A stretch of 55,531 nucleotides of DNA, from positions 1-55,531 of the forward strand of contig NZ_BAER01000037.1 in assembly GCF_000315055.1 (NCBI RefSeq), in the 5' to 3' direction. The notes beneath the pieces are model-generated. The model saw only the letters and a list, made by a program, of their open reading frames with translations. It was not told where the DNA came from and did no database searches. Positions 34,603 to 43,499 of the stretch are shown here, in pieces; the first letter of the stretch is position 1, and each line of letters opens with the position of its first letter. The stretch is from Paraglaciecola polaris LMG 21857 (GTDB taxonomy: Bacteria > Pseudomonadota > Gammaproteobacteria > Enterobacterales > Alteromonadaceae). A program made the position numbers and the translations under genes.

Positions 34603-35280
34603 ATGATTACTTTGCACGGCTTTGCTGCTAGCAACTATTACAACCTAGTAAAACATGTACTGCTATATAAACAACTGCCATTTCAAGAAAACCTTCTTTA
34701 CGGCGGTAGTGACGAATTACTAGCAATCAGTCCCGCGGGCAAAGTACCTGCTATCACAACAGCTGACGGCCTTTATCTTTCAGAGTCGAGTGTTATTTGT
34801 GACTTTATCGAAGAGACTTACCCTGCAACGCCACTGTATCCAGAAAATGCTGGTGAACGTGCGGTTGTGCGTCAAATTATGAAAATTGCAGAGCTTTATT
34901 TTGAACTACCAAGCAGGCGCTTTATACCTTATGTATTTTCAGGCGCTGAAATTCCTGAATTAGTTAAAGGGGAGGTACGCCAAGTACTAAACCGTGGCGT
35001 GACGGCCTTAAGTCGCTTGTGTCAGTTTTCACCTTGGATCGCAGGCGAACAACTAACAATGGCTGATATCTACGTTTATTACGTCAACACCATAGTCAGC
35101 ACTTTTGGCTCTAGCCAACTTGAATGGGATATACTTGCAGAGGTACCAGGAATGAAAGAGTGGAACGACGCCATGAGTCAATCTGTCATTAGCCAAAACG
35201 TAGAGGCCGATCGTCTGATCAACAAGACCGAGTTTATGCAAAAAGTGCAAGCTCAGGTTAAAGCTGCGAAGGCTAAATAG
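34603..35280 (+). CDS. Glutathione S-transferase
   Basis: This 225-residue GST has an N-terminal thioredoxin-like domain (MITLHGFAASNYYNLVKHVLLYKQLPF, then SPAGKVPAI and the gamma-loop SESSVICDFIEE) and a C-terminal helical domain with WIAGEQLTMADIYVYY. Typical Tyr/Ser catalytic position is taken by Ser or Asn in AASNYY. It acts in the cytoplasm; substrate unknown. It is monocistronic, with a GGGAAA ribosome site. A 27-bp repeat follows 57 bp after its stop. Confidence 0.92.
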   Translation: MITLHGFAASNYYNLVKHVLLYKQLPFQENLLYGGSDELLAISPAGKVPAITTADGLYLSESSVICDFIEETYPATPLYPENAGERAVVRQIMKIAELYFELPSRRFIPYVFSGAEIPELVKGEVRQVLNRGVTALSRLCQFSPWIAGEQLTMADIYVYYVNTIVSTFGSSQLEWDILAEVPGMKEWNDAMSQSVISQNVEADRLINKTEFMQKVQAQVKAAKAK

Positions 35281-35337
35281 AACTGAATGATAAAAGGACC
35301 CCATACTGACATAATTAGGACGATAACAGCATAGTCA

Positions 35338-35364
35338 ATACCACTCGTCATCGGCGCGTGGTAT
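35338..35364. repeat. 27-bp repeat with inverted ends, copy 2
   Basis: Identical to 27815-27841 over 27 bases. It lies downstream of the GST gene and upstream of the end of a frameshifted gene, that is, in an intergenic gap like copy 1. Confidence 0.75.
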
Positions 35365-35455
35365 CCATTATAAAATGGGGCTGAATGTTCAGTGGCCAGA
35401 AAAAAGCCTCGGATTACAAGATAAAGCCATTGACGCCATAGTCTCTTGTTAGCTC

Positions 35456-36021
35456 TCATTTCTGAAATAGGTTAACAAGCTTAAGCCAATAGTATTTTCT
35501 TCTAGCTTTAAATTTAGAATCAAAGTCATACATTTTTTCTATCCCAAAACATTGTATTTTACCAGTCATGTCGACCGTTATAATGTTACTGCACCACACT
35601 TGATGATAACCATGAGAAGTTTGGATTGTGAACAGTAATTTGGTTATATCTGTATTCAAATGTTGTCCGACGATTCTAATATCTGTATGACCATTAGCAC
35701 CTATTTCAAAAGAGTCATTATTAATAAATAAATTATCCGATAGAGATAATGTATCCATATATTCTGGTTTTTGATTGTTTTTTTCTCTACCTTGTAGGAG
35801 GATTTAGTATAACAAGCGGACGACTTTATATTTACAGGGTACGTTTTACTGTTTTTAATAACAATTATGTATGTGCTTTCAGAAGCTTTATTGTGGACAA
35901 CTAACCTCTCAATTTTTAATGGCATTTGAGAATTCTTAAACCAACTCCATAAAACGGTAATAATTGCAATTAATGCCGCAGTTGAGCTTAATGCATCTAC
36001 GACATATTTGTAATCTGCCAT
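35456..36021 (-). pseudogene. Membrane-anchored unknown protein, frameshifted
   Basis: Two overlapping reading frames appear to be one broken gene. The first part (36021 to about 35785) encodes an N-terminal membrane helix, IAIITVLWSWF, and a soluble beta region VVHNKASESTYIIVIKNSKTYPVNI. The second part (about 35780 to 35456) continues in another frame with a matching style (GHTDIRIVGQHLNTDITKLLFTIQTS) and a basic end. The shift lies at or near a run of seven A on the coding strand (35778-35784). Either an indel has inactivated the gene or the run was misread. Combined product about 185 residues; no family recognised. Confidence 0.6.
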
Positions 36022-36070
36022 TTTTATCCTTGAGAGCTAACAAATTATTAGTGAGACCCTGCAAGCTATA

Positions 36071-36093
36071 CTACCTTGTAAGGTAGGAGGTAG
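36071..36093 (+). promoter_or_regulatory. Hairpin next to the ribosome-binding site of the small basic protein
   Basis: CTACCTT (36071-36077) can pair with AAGGTAG (36080-36086) or, alternatively, with the Shine-Dalgarno block GGAGGTAG (36086-36093). The two options would expose or hide the ribosome site. Confidence 0.4.
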
Positions 36094-36095
36094 TT

Positions 36096-36407
36096 ATGTA
36101 TCGGCGCACTAATAAATATCAAAAAAATGTTAGCGAATCATACACGAACAGATCTAAAAATGAACAACGTCTTAAGCCCAGTGAGAATGTGTTAACCGAG
36201 CAAGTCATTCCTAAATTGAGGCGTGTAATCGAAATCACCGACTATGACACTGGGCAACCCGTAGTTCATCGTATTGAGTTGCGCAAATGTGACCGCATTG
36301 ATTGCTATGAAGCATTTGTGGATGGTGAACTTTGCAAACGACCTGTAGGCTGGCGCAATATTTTGACAGGGGTACGTAAAGCAATGCCCAGATTAGCAAG
36401 GGCGTGA
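36096..36407 (+). CDS. Small basic protein of unknown function
   Basis: This 103-residue basic protein begins MYRRTNKYQKNVSESYTNRSK and has a more ordered half (LRRVIEITDYDTGQPVVHRIELRKCDRIDCYEAFVDG). It has no signal or membrane segment. An ideal AGGAGGT ribosome site precedes the ATG by a few bases and is partly inside a hairpin (36071-36086), which may control translation. A nucleic-acid-binding protein is possible, but I do not recognise it. Confidence 0.6.
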   Translation: MYRRTNKYQKNVSESYTNRSKNEQRLKPSENVLTEQVIPKLRRVIEITDYDTGQPVVHRIELRKCDRIDCYEAFVDGELCKRPVGWRNILTGVRKAMPRLARA

Positions 36408-36534
36408 AGGTTCTTGTTTAGGTTAAAGGTTAAATTTTAGCTCCCCCTGCCAGGGTAAATATTGGGCTATCCGCTCGCTCATATATTACAACCAAGCTAA
36501 AACGCGCTTATTCCCAAGGTAAAAATCAATCAAC

Positions 36535-36562
36535 CAAAAAAGGTTAGCCTCAGGCTAACCTT
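36535..36562 (-). terminator. Terminator of the DUF1838 gene
   Basis: A perfect 10-bp stem AAGGTTAGCC (36540-36549) with 36553-36562 and a 3-nt loop is followed on the minus strand by six T. It is 37 bp after the DUF1838 stop and may serve both strands. Confidence 0.85.
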
Positions 36563-36598
36563 TCTGCACTTCGCTGCTGCTTGTTATATCACGGCGTT

Positions 36599-37510
36599 TT
36601 ATTGTGCTCGCTGGCGTTTAAACTCTTCGCCTTTAACGACTTTTTTATAGCCAGTCCAGCTGGTTTCATTCGGACGGTCATCATCGGTTGGTGGCGGCAT
36701 TTTGTATTTCGGCGCATGTTCGTTGATAAAGGTTTTCATGACTTCCCCCATATCATCGAAACTGTCTACTTTGCGTCCTGCTGTATGTATATAGATAGAG
36801 CCTTCACGTCCGCTCATCATCATAAAGGGTAACCAATCTGAAATACGTACCCAGCCCACATGCACGTCTGCGGTGTCTTTTTCACTGCTGGTTAAGCTTT
36901 CCAAGTCGCCTGAGAAGTTAAATAACTCAGAGGCGTGATACACACCACCTACTTGCTTTTGGTAATCGCCGCCTAAATCATTGTGATAAAAAAGCGGTAC
37001 CGGAAAGGTCATCCACCAGTAATCACCATTGATGTCGCCACCGAATTTTTGTTTCCATGGTGAGGCACTGCCGTCTTCGTTACGCGGAAAGCTCGGCGGC
37101 TGGTTAACGGGATCGTTCAGCACATGGTGTACATCAACGACTTCATTGGTCCACGGGTTTTCCCATGTATCCAGTGGCTGACCCGTTTCTTTGTCTGTGT
37201 AGAGTAAAATTTCACGGGTCACTAAGCGATAAGCTTCGCCTTTTTTGCCACCGTCTACTGTGCCGCAAGTGCGCACGTTCATGCCTTCAACGTTAAAAAT
37301 ATGTTTGTCGACCTCACCTTGGCGGCGAGAAAAAACCTTGCCTTTCCACCAGTAAAAAACCGGCTTATCATCAATGGTTGAACATTGAATTTTACGCATC
37401 GCGGTGTTGGCGCCCTCAGGCGTATTTAAATCAATTTTGGTGGCGGCAAACGCACTGTTAAATGAGGCACTTGCCAGCAAAAGAAGTGATGCCAGTTTGA
37501 GTTTTTTCAT
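36599..37510 (-). CDS. DUF1838 family exported protein
   Basis: This 303-residue protein has a signal peptide (cleavage near AFA-A, residue 20) and the DUF1838 body: LNTPEGANTAMRKIQCST, PVFYWWKGKVFSRRQGE, FNVEGMNVRTCG, then ILLYTDKETGQPLDTWENPW, and a C-terminal GWVRISDWLPFMMM segment. DUF1838 proteins are exported or periplasmic, of unknown function, and occur in clusters with CoA-transferases and TonB receptors in marine and sphingomonad genomes. It is alone and leftward, with a strong terminator. Confidence 0.88.
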   Translation of the reverse strand: MKKLKLASLLLLASASFNSAFAATKIDLNTPEGANTAMRKIQCSTIDDKPVFYWWKGKVFSRRQGEVDKHIFNVEGMNVRTCGTVDGGKKGEAYRLVTREILLYTDKETGQPLDTWENPWTNEVVDVHHVLNDPVNQPPSFPRNEDGSASPWKQKFGGDINGDYWWMTFPVPLFYHNDLGGDYQKQVGGVYHASELFNFSGDLESLTSSEKDTADVHVGWVRISDWLPFMMMSGREGSIYIHTAGRKVDSFDDMGEVMKTFINEHAPKYKMPPPTDDDRPNETSWTGYKKVVKGEEFKRQRAQ

Positions 37511-37578
37511 GTGTTCCATTCTCTTATTTTTGACCTTAGCTAGACTAAGTGATCCCTATTTTGGCGCATTGAGAATTA

Positions 37579-37995
37579 TCAATTTGCGCCTATGATTTTC
37601 CACACACCGGTAGCCTGTAAAATAATGTTTTTATTAGTAAATATTTGCCCTTGTGCAAAAATAACGCTTCTGGTTTTACGCACCACACTGCCCACCCCAA
37701 ACAACACGTCACCCGCTTTACCGGCGGCAATCAAATTGCTGTTTAAGTTGATGGTGGCAAAACGAATATCATGGCCTATTTCGTCGCCAATGGCGCGATA
37801 AATAATATAGTCGGTCAGTGCCAGTGTCACGCCACCGTGTACTACCCCCTCGGGATTCAGGTGATGCGCCTCTATTTTGAGTGCTCGGTGCATAACGCCA
37901 TTGATGCGTTTCTCAAAAAATGGCCCCATGTGCGCCGAAAACCCATCTTGCTTTTCGCATTGAACAAAGCTGCTATCAAAGTGAATATCCGTCAT
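37579..37995 (-). CDS. PaaI-type hot-dog thioesterase
   Basis: This 138-residue thioesterase of the PaaI/4HBT group has the catalytic region HHLNPEGVVHGGVTLALTDYI, with HGG and the acidic residue. It would hydrolyse an acyl-CoA to release CoA. It overlaps the enoyl-CoA hydratase gene by one base (TAATG), indicating coupled expression and action on related CoA esters. Confidence 0.9.
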   Translation of the reverse strand: MTDIHFDSSFVQCEKQDGFSAHMGPFFEKRINGVMHRALKIEAHHLNPEGVVHGGVTLALTDYIIYRAIGDEIGHDIRFATINLNSNLIAAGKAGDVLFGVGSVVRKTRSVIFAQGQIFTNKNIILQATGVWKIIGAN

Positions 37996-38774
37996 TATGT
38001 AAACCTCCCTGGGCGTTTTTCGGTAAAGGCGGCAGCGCCTTCTTTAAAATCATCGCCGTGAAACGCATTATCGAATACCCCCTGAATAGCTACTGCTTCG
38101 GCTTCGCTGGGCCTTTGCGCACAAACGTAAACTAACGTGCGCTTTGTGCCGCTCACAGAATAACCGCTTACGTTTACTATTTGTTGCACCAAAGACTCGG
38201 TGGCTTCACTGAGGTTTTCCCGCTCAACCACTTGTGTGACTAATGCCCAATTTTGGGCCGTATCGGCATCTACTTTTTTACCTAAATACAGCAGCTCTTT
38301 GGCTCTGGGCAAGCCGATTAAGTCCACTAGGCGTTTGGTGTCTGCCACGCTGTATAATAAACCTAGTTTAGACGGCGTAATGGCAAAACTCGCCTCGTTC
38401 ACTGCCACTCTGAAATCACAACACATGGCCAGTCCCATGCCGCCGCCCACACACACACCGTTTATCTTGGCGATGGTGGCAAACGGCAACGCCGCTAATT
38501 TTTGCTGGGCCGATTGAACAATCTCATTACTGGCAGCAAATGCTTGTGGGTTACTTAACATGCCTTGTAATTCAGTGATATCAGCGCCGGCGCAAAAGGC
38601 TTTCTCACCGGCGGCGCTAAGCACTAAAACCCGTATGGCTTTGTTGGCAGCGAGCGAATCACAGGCATCCGCAATGGCTTGCCACATCTCCTGGGTTAAC
38701 GCGTTGTATTTGTCAGGCCTGTTCAGGTTCAAATACGCGACTTTTCCCTTAATATTCAAGGTCACTGTTGACAT
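37995..38774 (-). CDS. Enoyl-CoA hydratase/isomerase
   Basis: This 259-residue crotonase-fold protein has the oxyanion-hole regions AFCAGADITEL and INGVCVGGGMGLAMCCD. It lacks Glu at the first usual hydratase position (VNEASFAITPSKLGLL), so dehydratase, isomerase or other crotonase activity is possible. It overlaps the PaaI-type gene and is divergent from the VOC gene. It would act in the same CoA-ester metabolism as the rest of the region. Confidence 0.9.
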   Translation of the reverse strand: MSTVTLNIKGKVAYLNLNRPDKYNALTQEMWQAIADACDSLAANKAIRVLVLSAAGEKAFCAGADITELQGMLSNPQAFAASNEIVQSAQQKLAALPFATIAKINGVCVGGGMGLAMCCDFRVAVNEASFAITPSKLGLLYSVADTKRLVDLIGLPRAKELLYLGKKVDADTAQNWALVTQVVERENLSEATESLVQQIVNVSGYSVSGTKRTLVYVCAQRPSEAEAVAIQGVFDNAFHGDDFKEGAAAFTEKRPGRFT

Positions 38775-38860
38775 AAATCAATAAGCTCCGGTGTCGGTTT
38801 AGCACAAGGTTGCGTTGTGCGGTGCATTACGCCAAATTATCATGTATTCATCGCGACTTT

Positions 38861-38880
38861 AAATTGCGATTTAGCAATTT
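38861..38880. promoter_or_regulatory. Inverted repeat in the divergent ECH/VOC promoter
   Basis: Perfect 7-bp arms AAATTGC (38861-38867) and GCAATTT (38874-38880) with a 6-bp spacer lie 21 bp upstream of the VOC gene. This is a candidate operator for a dimeric regulator; it differs from the other two motifs in the window. Confidence 0.45.
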
Positions 38881-38901
38881 TCCCTTAACAAAGAGCACAT
38901 T

Positions 38902-39798
38902 ATGAGTGATCCCCTTTTAGGTCCCGTCGTCGGCGCAACACTGTTAGCGCCTCATCTTAAATTTGCCAGCCATTCTTACCAGTCTGGTATGGGGTACACG
39001 TTAGTTCGTGAAGAACGTGTCTCACAAGAAATGTGCGACTTGTGGAACGCCCCTGCTCTGTTGAATAACCCAATGCATATTTTGGCTGCCGCTAACGGCC
39101 ATGCTTGGTTACGCATAGTGGAAGACAGAAATTGCACCACAACTACCCCCTTAAAAACACAAGGCTGGATGGCCCTTGAGGTGAACGTGGCCAACGTGGA
39201 TGTTATCCGCAAAGAGATTGACACCACAGTCTTTAAAATCATCGGCGAACCAGCCTACTTGCAAATCAGTGATGCCATTAAAGCCATGCAAGTCATTGGC
39301 CCCTGTGATGAAGTAAGCTACATCACTCAAATCGATAAGCCCGTGCCACCGTTTAACCTTCCCATGACGCAAGCGCGCACGGGCAGTTTGTTTATCCCTG
39401 TGCTGTGTACGCGAAACCGAGATGCTAGCTTGGCTTTTTACGAAGCGTTAAATCAGGTCACTGGCCTAAAATTTGATACCAAGGTCACTGTATTAAATAA
39501 CGCTTGGGATCATGATATTGAACACCAATACCCTGTTGCCACCCTGCAACTCGCTGGCAATTGTTTATTTGAAATTGATCAGGTAACCCACGCTCACCCC
39601 AGCGCGCTCAACGCGGGCTCCTTGCCCTCAGGTATCGCCATGATCACCTGCATGGTGGACGACATTGAATTTGCAGCCAAGCAACTAAAATTACCTATTT
39701 CCCATATAAGCAATGCGTACTACCCCAGTGTAAAAGTCATATTGGCTACCGGTCCAGCGGGGGAATTAATCGAACTGGTTGAGCGTCCTGTTAGCTAA
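38902..39798 (+). CDS. Two-domain VOC (glyoxalase/bleomycin/dioxygenase) family protein
   Basis: This 298-residue protein has two tandem vicinal-oxygen-chelate halves (residues about 20-140 and 155-295; the second begins PVLCTRNRDASLAFYEALNQVTGLKF and ends GPAGELIELVE). The metal ligands can be only partly seen (His in DHDIEHQYP and Glu in the final ELIELVE). Such proteins can be lyases, isomerases or ring-cleaving dioxygenases. It is divergent from the enoyl-CoA hydratase operon and ends in a strong terminator. Substrate unknown. Confidence 0.85.
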   Translation: MSDPLLGPVVGATLLAPHLKFASHSYQSGMGYTLVREERVSQEMCDLWNAPALLNNPMHILAAANGHAWLRIVEDRNCTTTTPLKTQGWMALEVNVANVDVIRKEIDTTVFKIIGEPAYLQISDAIKAMQVIGPCDEVSYITQIDKPVPPFNLPMTQARTGSLFIPVLCTRNRDASLAFYEALNQVTGLKFDTKVTVLNNAWDHDIEHQYPVATLQLAGNCLFEIDQVTHAHPSALNAGSLPSGIAMITCMVDDIEFAAKQLKLPISHISNAYYPSVKVILATGPAGELIELVERPVS

Positions 39799-39825
39799 GC
39801 CCTTTATTGCTCAAGCCATTAACTA

Positions 39826-39861
39826 AAAGGGCCAAATCACATCGATTGGCCCTTTTTTTGT
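39826..39861 (+). terminator. Terminator after the VOC gene
   Basis: A perfect 10-bp stem (AAAGGGCCAA, 39826-39835, with 39846-39855, 10-nt loop) is followed by T-rich sequence. It lies between convergent genes and could also end the calycin-like gene transcript on the other strand. Confidence 0.85.
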
Positions 39862-39931
39862 GGTGACCTGGTATTGCTCTGTTTTTGGTTTTACCTTGGG
39901 AGATAAACCAAAAACCCGAACTAAGCCGGGT

Positions 39932-40387
39932 TTAGGTATTTATCAGCAAATGCTCATCACACAACGTTCGTTTAAAACACACGCCATCTTTGAACCAATG
40001 CCACGTTCTGGCGCGATGTTTTTTGTCGGCCCCCATCACAATGCTTTCATAGAACCAGGCGCCTGGTTCGTCTTTACGTTCAAGTTCGAGTAAAAAAATA
40101 TTGGGGCTGGCAACCCAACCAAAACCTTTAAAGGTATCTGTGTCCCAATAGATTTTATCGTCTTTTATGATGCCATCAAACGCCACATTAAACACACGGC
40201 CGTCGTCCCAAGTAAATTGGTTTCGCTGTATGTACACTACAGGCCCTTCGACGGGAAACACGCATTCCACCTGACTCCGATGAAAATCCAACGTTTGACC
40301 TTGGCTATCAATATGTCGGTAGGTGCCTTGCCATATGCCAGCATGTTCAAGCACAGCCGGCATGAGTTTATTAAGGGGGTTGCTCAT
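39932..40387 (-). CDS. Calycin-like (DUF3598-type) small protein
   Basis: This 151-residue protein has alternating beta-strands typical of lipocalin-like folds: HAGIWQGTYRHIDSQGQTLDF, VVYIQRNQFTWDDGRVFNVAFDG, IYWDTDTFKGFGW and a final ARTWHWFKDGVCFKRTLCDE. It resembles DUF3598-type proteins but I am not certain of the family. It overlaps the alpha/beta hydrolase gene by four bases (ATGA), so it is third in the TonB receptor operon. A ligand-binding role is suggested by fold. Confidence 0.65.
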   Translation of the reverse strand: MSNPLNKLMPAVLEHAGIWQGTYRHIDSQGQTLDFHRSQVECVFPVEGPVVYIQRNQFTWDDGRVFNVAFDGIIKDDKIYWDTDTFKGFGWVASPNIFLLELERKDEPGAWFYESIVMGADKKHRARTWHWFKDGVCFKRTLCDEHLLINT

Positions 40388-41199
40388 GGGGCATCCTCAA
40401 GAAAAGAAAGAACTTCATTTGCCACATCCACAGGATACGCGTCTAAAAACCCCGCGCCCCAGTGCATGTAATCTTTGCGCAGACCAATTTGTAAATATTC
40501 ATCAACCCGTTTGCTGTGCTCGTGCATATCATCATTTAAATTCATCACCAGTAACGGCTGGGCAAGTTGTTTTATGTTGTCAATATAGCGCTTTGCATGC
40601 TGAAATGCGGCCATGTGACCCCATTCGTAAGCGTCACCGCCACGTAAATTTTCTGCCATGGAATCGGCGCACATCTGCAAGGTCATTCCTGGGCCGCGAT
40701 GTTCGAGAATACGCTGCCACATAATGGTAAATCGCGTGCCTGCTTCATCAATCGGCAAAGGGGCATACATATCGCAAAACGTCTGTATTTCTTCATCACG
40801 GAAAATTGGGGCGGCAATATTAATGACTTTGTTTACCCGTAAAGGAAATTGCCGAGCAGCGCACACAGACACCATGCACCCGGTATGATAACCAAGCAAA
40901 TCAACGTGTTGAATATCGAGATGATCCAGCACTTGCCACATAGCTCGGGCATAGTTTTCAATCGTCGCCTGACGTTCATCAGTGGGTAGACTCGACTCGC
41001 CGTAACCTGGATAGTCAATGGCAATCACCAGTCGGTCTTTGGCTAAAAACGGCATGACATTCTGATATGACCGACTCGATTTAGACACCATATGCAAACA
41101 CACAATAGCAGGCTTGGTCGAAGCCTTACCTGCCATGCGGAAATGGAGCTGACCAAACTGGCCAGCAGTAAAGTGCCGTGTCACGTTAGGAATATGCAT
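40384..41199 (-). CDS. Alpha/beta-hydrolase-fold protein with replaced nucleophile
   Basis: This 271-residue alpha/beta hydrolase has the usual oxyanion and nucleophile-elbow regions (AIDYPGYGESS and VDLLGYHTGCMV). The elbow is G-Y-H-T-G, where a serine is normally central. Acid and His positions are visible near NLNDDM and YMHWGAG. It lies in a TonB receptor operon regulated by the GntR site at 43500-43517, 64 bp after the receptor. A non-hydrolytic reaction or an unusual nucleophile should be considered. Confidence 0.85.
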   Translation of the reverse strand: MHIPNVTRHFTAGQFGQLHFRMAGKASTKPAIVCLHMVSKSSRSYQNVMPFLAKDRLVIAIDYPGYGESSLPTDERQATIENYARAMWQVLDHLDIQHVDLLGYHTGCMVSVCAARQFPLRVNKVINIAAPIFRDEEIQTFCDMYAPLPIDEAGTRFTIMWQRILEHRGPGMTLQMCADSMAENLRGGDAYEWGHMAAFQHAKRYIDNIKQLAQPLLVMNLNDDMHEHSKRVDEYLQIGLRKDYMHWGAGFLDAYPVDVANEVLSFLEDAP

Positions 41200-41263
41200 A
41201 AAAACTCCTGTGGTTCACGTCTTAGTTCGAATTGCTTGGAATAACCTTCCCCTAAGGAGAGTG

Positions 41264-43459
41264 TTAAAAACGGTACTCGAAATCCGCACCCCAAGTCAGT
41301 GGATCAGCAGCGTATTGGGAGAAATCCCCGGCAACCGCCGCTCTTGCATACACTTCATCACTGAGGTTTTTACCCCACAGTGCCACGGCCCATTTTTCAT
41401 CATTAGGCTCATACGCAATACGCGCATTAATAATGGTACCCACTGAGGTAAGTGCATGAGCAGGTGCATTGGCAACGAGACTGTATGAGTCATCCTCAAA
41501 CGAGAAATCAATGCGGCTCGTTAGCTCGCCTTCTCCTACTGGCATTCTGTGGGTAAAACCAATCGTGCCTTTATAATCAGGGGCATTTTTAAGCTCTAAC
41601 TTTTTAGCACATTCAACCGAGACTTCGCCATTACAACCAGGGCTTGAACCGTTGTTGGTTAAGCCGCCAGCTTGGGCCAATGTGAGTTTTTTGTATTCGC
41701 CATCGATTGTGCCCAAGGTCGCATTGATCGTAAGGCTTTCAGATACTTCAAACAGGGCTTCTAACTCAAAGCCACTGATTTTTGTTTCATCTACGTTAAA
41801 GCGCGTAAAACCAAGCCCTGGCACAGTAGAAGCGATTTGCAAATTATCGTAATTGTTGTAGAAATAAGTGGCATTTAAACGTAGACGGTTATCCAATAAA
41901 TCACTGCGCACACCCACTTCAAATGCATCTAGCTCTTCTTCTTCAACGGGCAAAAAACAGGCGACTTCAACCGCAAAGCAATCCGGTGACCATCCACCGC
42001 TCTTAAAGCCTGTCGAGTAAGACACATATCCCATGATCTCTTTACTGAATTGATTGTTTAAGGCGATGTTGTAAGTCGTGTTACTAAAGTCGAGATCCTC
42101 ATTACGATTGCCACCACTGACTAACATCAAGGCGTCAATTTCTTTGCTTTCATCGGTATAACGAATACCCGTTGTTAGCGTTAACGTCTCATTGAATTCA
42201 TAGGTACTTTGCAAAAATGCGGCATAGGCTTCGGTTTCAATACCTAATTCAGAAGGAAACACAAATACCGAGTCCATTTGCACATCCTCGGTAAAGTAGT
42301 ACACACCCGTGACAAAATTAAATGCCCCTTGGTAATTAGAACTTACGGTAATTTCTTGGCTGAATTGGTCTTGGTCAGTCTGCTGGGTATACGGGAAACC
42401 AATTCGGCTGGATAAATCGTCTTCCATTTGGCGATAACCCGTTAAAAAACCAATGTCATACTCACCCATTTGGCCTTGCACGTTTAATGACAAGCCACTG
42501 GTTTCAACTTCGCTACGGTAATCGTTAAAGCAACCAATACTTAAAAACGCAGCAGGTGTTGCCGCTGAGCATGTCACCCCAGGCACAGGCTCCACAGTAA
42601 ACAGGTTGTCGTCCGCATCGTTTGCTTCTGCCACACTGTCTGGTACCGGATCTGAATTATCTTTGGTGTAATCAAAGGCAAGGTTCATATTCCAGTCTTC
42701 GTTGAATTCGTTATACAAGGCGATACGGAATGCTTTGGTCTCTTTTTCGCCCGCTTCAGTACCCGCTTGATCGGCAAAGTCACCATTTGGGTTGACCGTA
42801 TGAAACCCGTCTCTAGACTTACTTAATACTGTGGTACGAATGGCCGCAGTATCTGACAAGCCAAAGTTTCCGGTAAAGCGCCCGTCTAAACGCCCGTCAC
42901 TGCCTACTGTGGCTTTCAGTAAACCATAATTTTCATTTAACTCTGGGGCTTTACTGATAAGTTTAATCGCACCACCGTTCGAGTTACGTCCGTATAGTGT
43001 CCCTTGAGGGCCACGCAGCACTTCCACTCGCTCTAAATCGACTAAGTCGAATAGAGCCCCCACCTGACGACCAACATATACGCCATCGACATAGACACCC
43101 ACAGCTGGGTCAGCTGATACCCGAGATTCATCTTCGCCTACCCCGCGTAGAAATATTCGTGCGCCGCTAGCGGTACCCGTATTCGTTGCCAAGCTGATAT
43201 TCGGAATTGCATATTGTAAGTCCAATACATTGCTGACTTGTTTTAACTCTAAATCGGCCGCACCAATGGCGGTAACCGCTACGGGGACTTCCTGAATGGA
43301 CTGAGCACGTCTTTGTGCGGTAACCACGATTTTCTCTAGCTCTTTACCCTTAGCACCTTCAGTTTCTCCGGCGTCTTGCGCCATAACAGGAGAAATAGTC
43401 GACGCTAATACTGCAGCAATCGTGGTAGCAAGGTACCCCTTCTTTATAAACGTACTCAT
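41264..43459 (-). CDS. TonB-dependent outer-membrane receptor (third)
   Basis: This 731-residue receptor has a signal peptide (cleavage near VMA-Q, residue 28) and a TonB-box-like LEKIVVTAQRRAQSIQEVPVA. The plug carries GARIFLRGVGEDESRV and VEVLRGPQGTLYGRNSNGG, and the barrel ends WGADFEYRF. The plug resembles IutA/FhuA-type and sphingomonad catabolic receptors. An AAGGGGA ribosome site precedes the ATG. It leads an operon with an alpha/beta hydrolase and a calycin-like protein. A GntR-type operator lies 41-58 bp upstream of the start. Confidence 0.95.
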   Translation of the reverse strand: MSTFIKKGYLATTIAAVLASTISPVMAQDAGETEGAKGKELEKIVVTAQRRAQSIQEVPVAVTAIGAADLELKQVSNVLDLQYAIPNISLATNTGTASGARIFLRGVGEDESRVSADPAVGVYVDGVYVGRQVGALFDLVDLERVEVLRGPQGTLYGRNSNGGAIKLISKAPELNENYGLLKATVGSDGRLDGRFTGNFGLSDTAAIRTTVLSKSRDGFHTVNPNGDFADQAGTEAGEKETKAFRIALYNEFNEDWNMNLAFDYTKDNSDPVPDSVAEANDADDNLFTVEPVPGVTCSAATPAAFLSIGCFNDYRSEVETSGLSLNVQGQMGEYDIGFLTGYRQMEDDLSSRIGFPYTQQTDQDQFSQEITVSSNYQGAFNFVTGVYYFTEDVQMDSVFVFPSELGIETEAYAAFLQSTYEFNETLTLTTGIRYTDESKEIDALMLVSGGNRNEDLDFSNTTYNIALNNQFSKEIMGYVSYSTGFKSGGWSPDCFAVEVACFLPVEEEELDAFEVGVRSDLLDNRLRLNATYFYNNYDNLQIASTVPGLGFTRFNVDETKISGFELEALFEVSESLTINATLGTIDGEYKKLTLAQAGGLTNNGSSPGCNGEVSVECAKKLELKNAPDYKGTIGFTHRMPVGEGELTSRIDFSFEDDSYSLVANAPAHALTSVGTIINARIAYEPNDEKWAVALWGKNLSDEVYARAAVAGDFSQYAADPLTWGADFEYRF

Positions 43460-43499
43460 GATGTCCCCTTTATATTATTGTAATGTCAAATGAGCCTAA

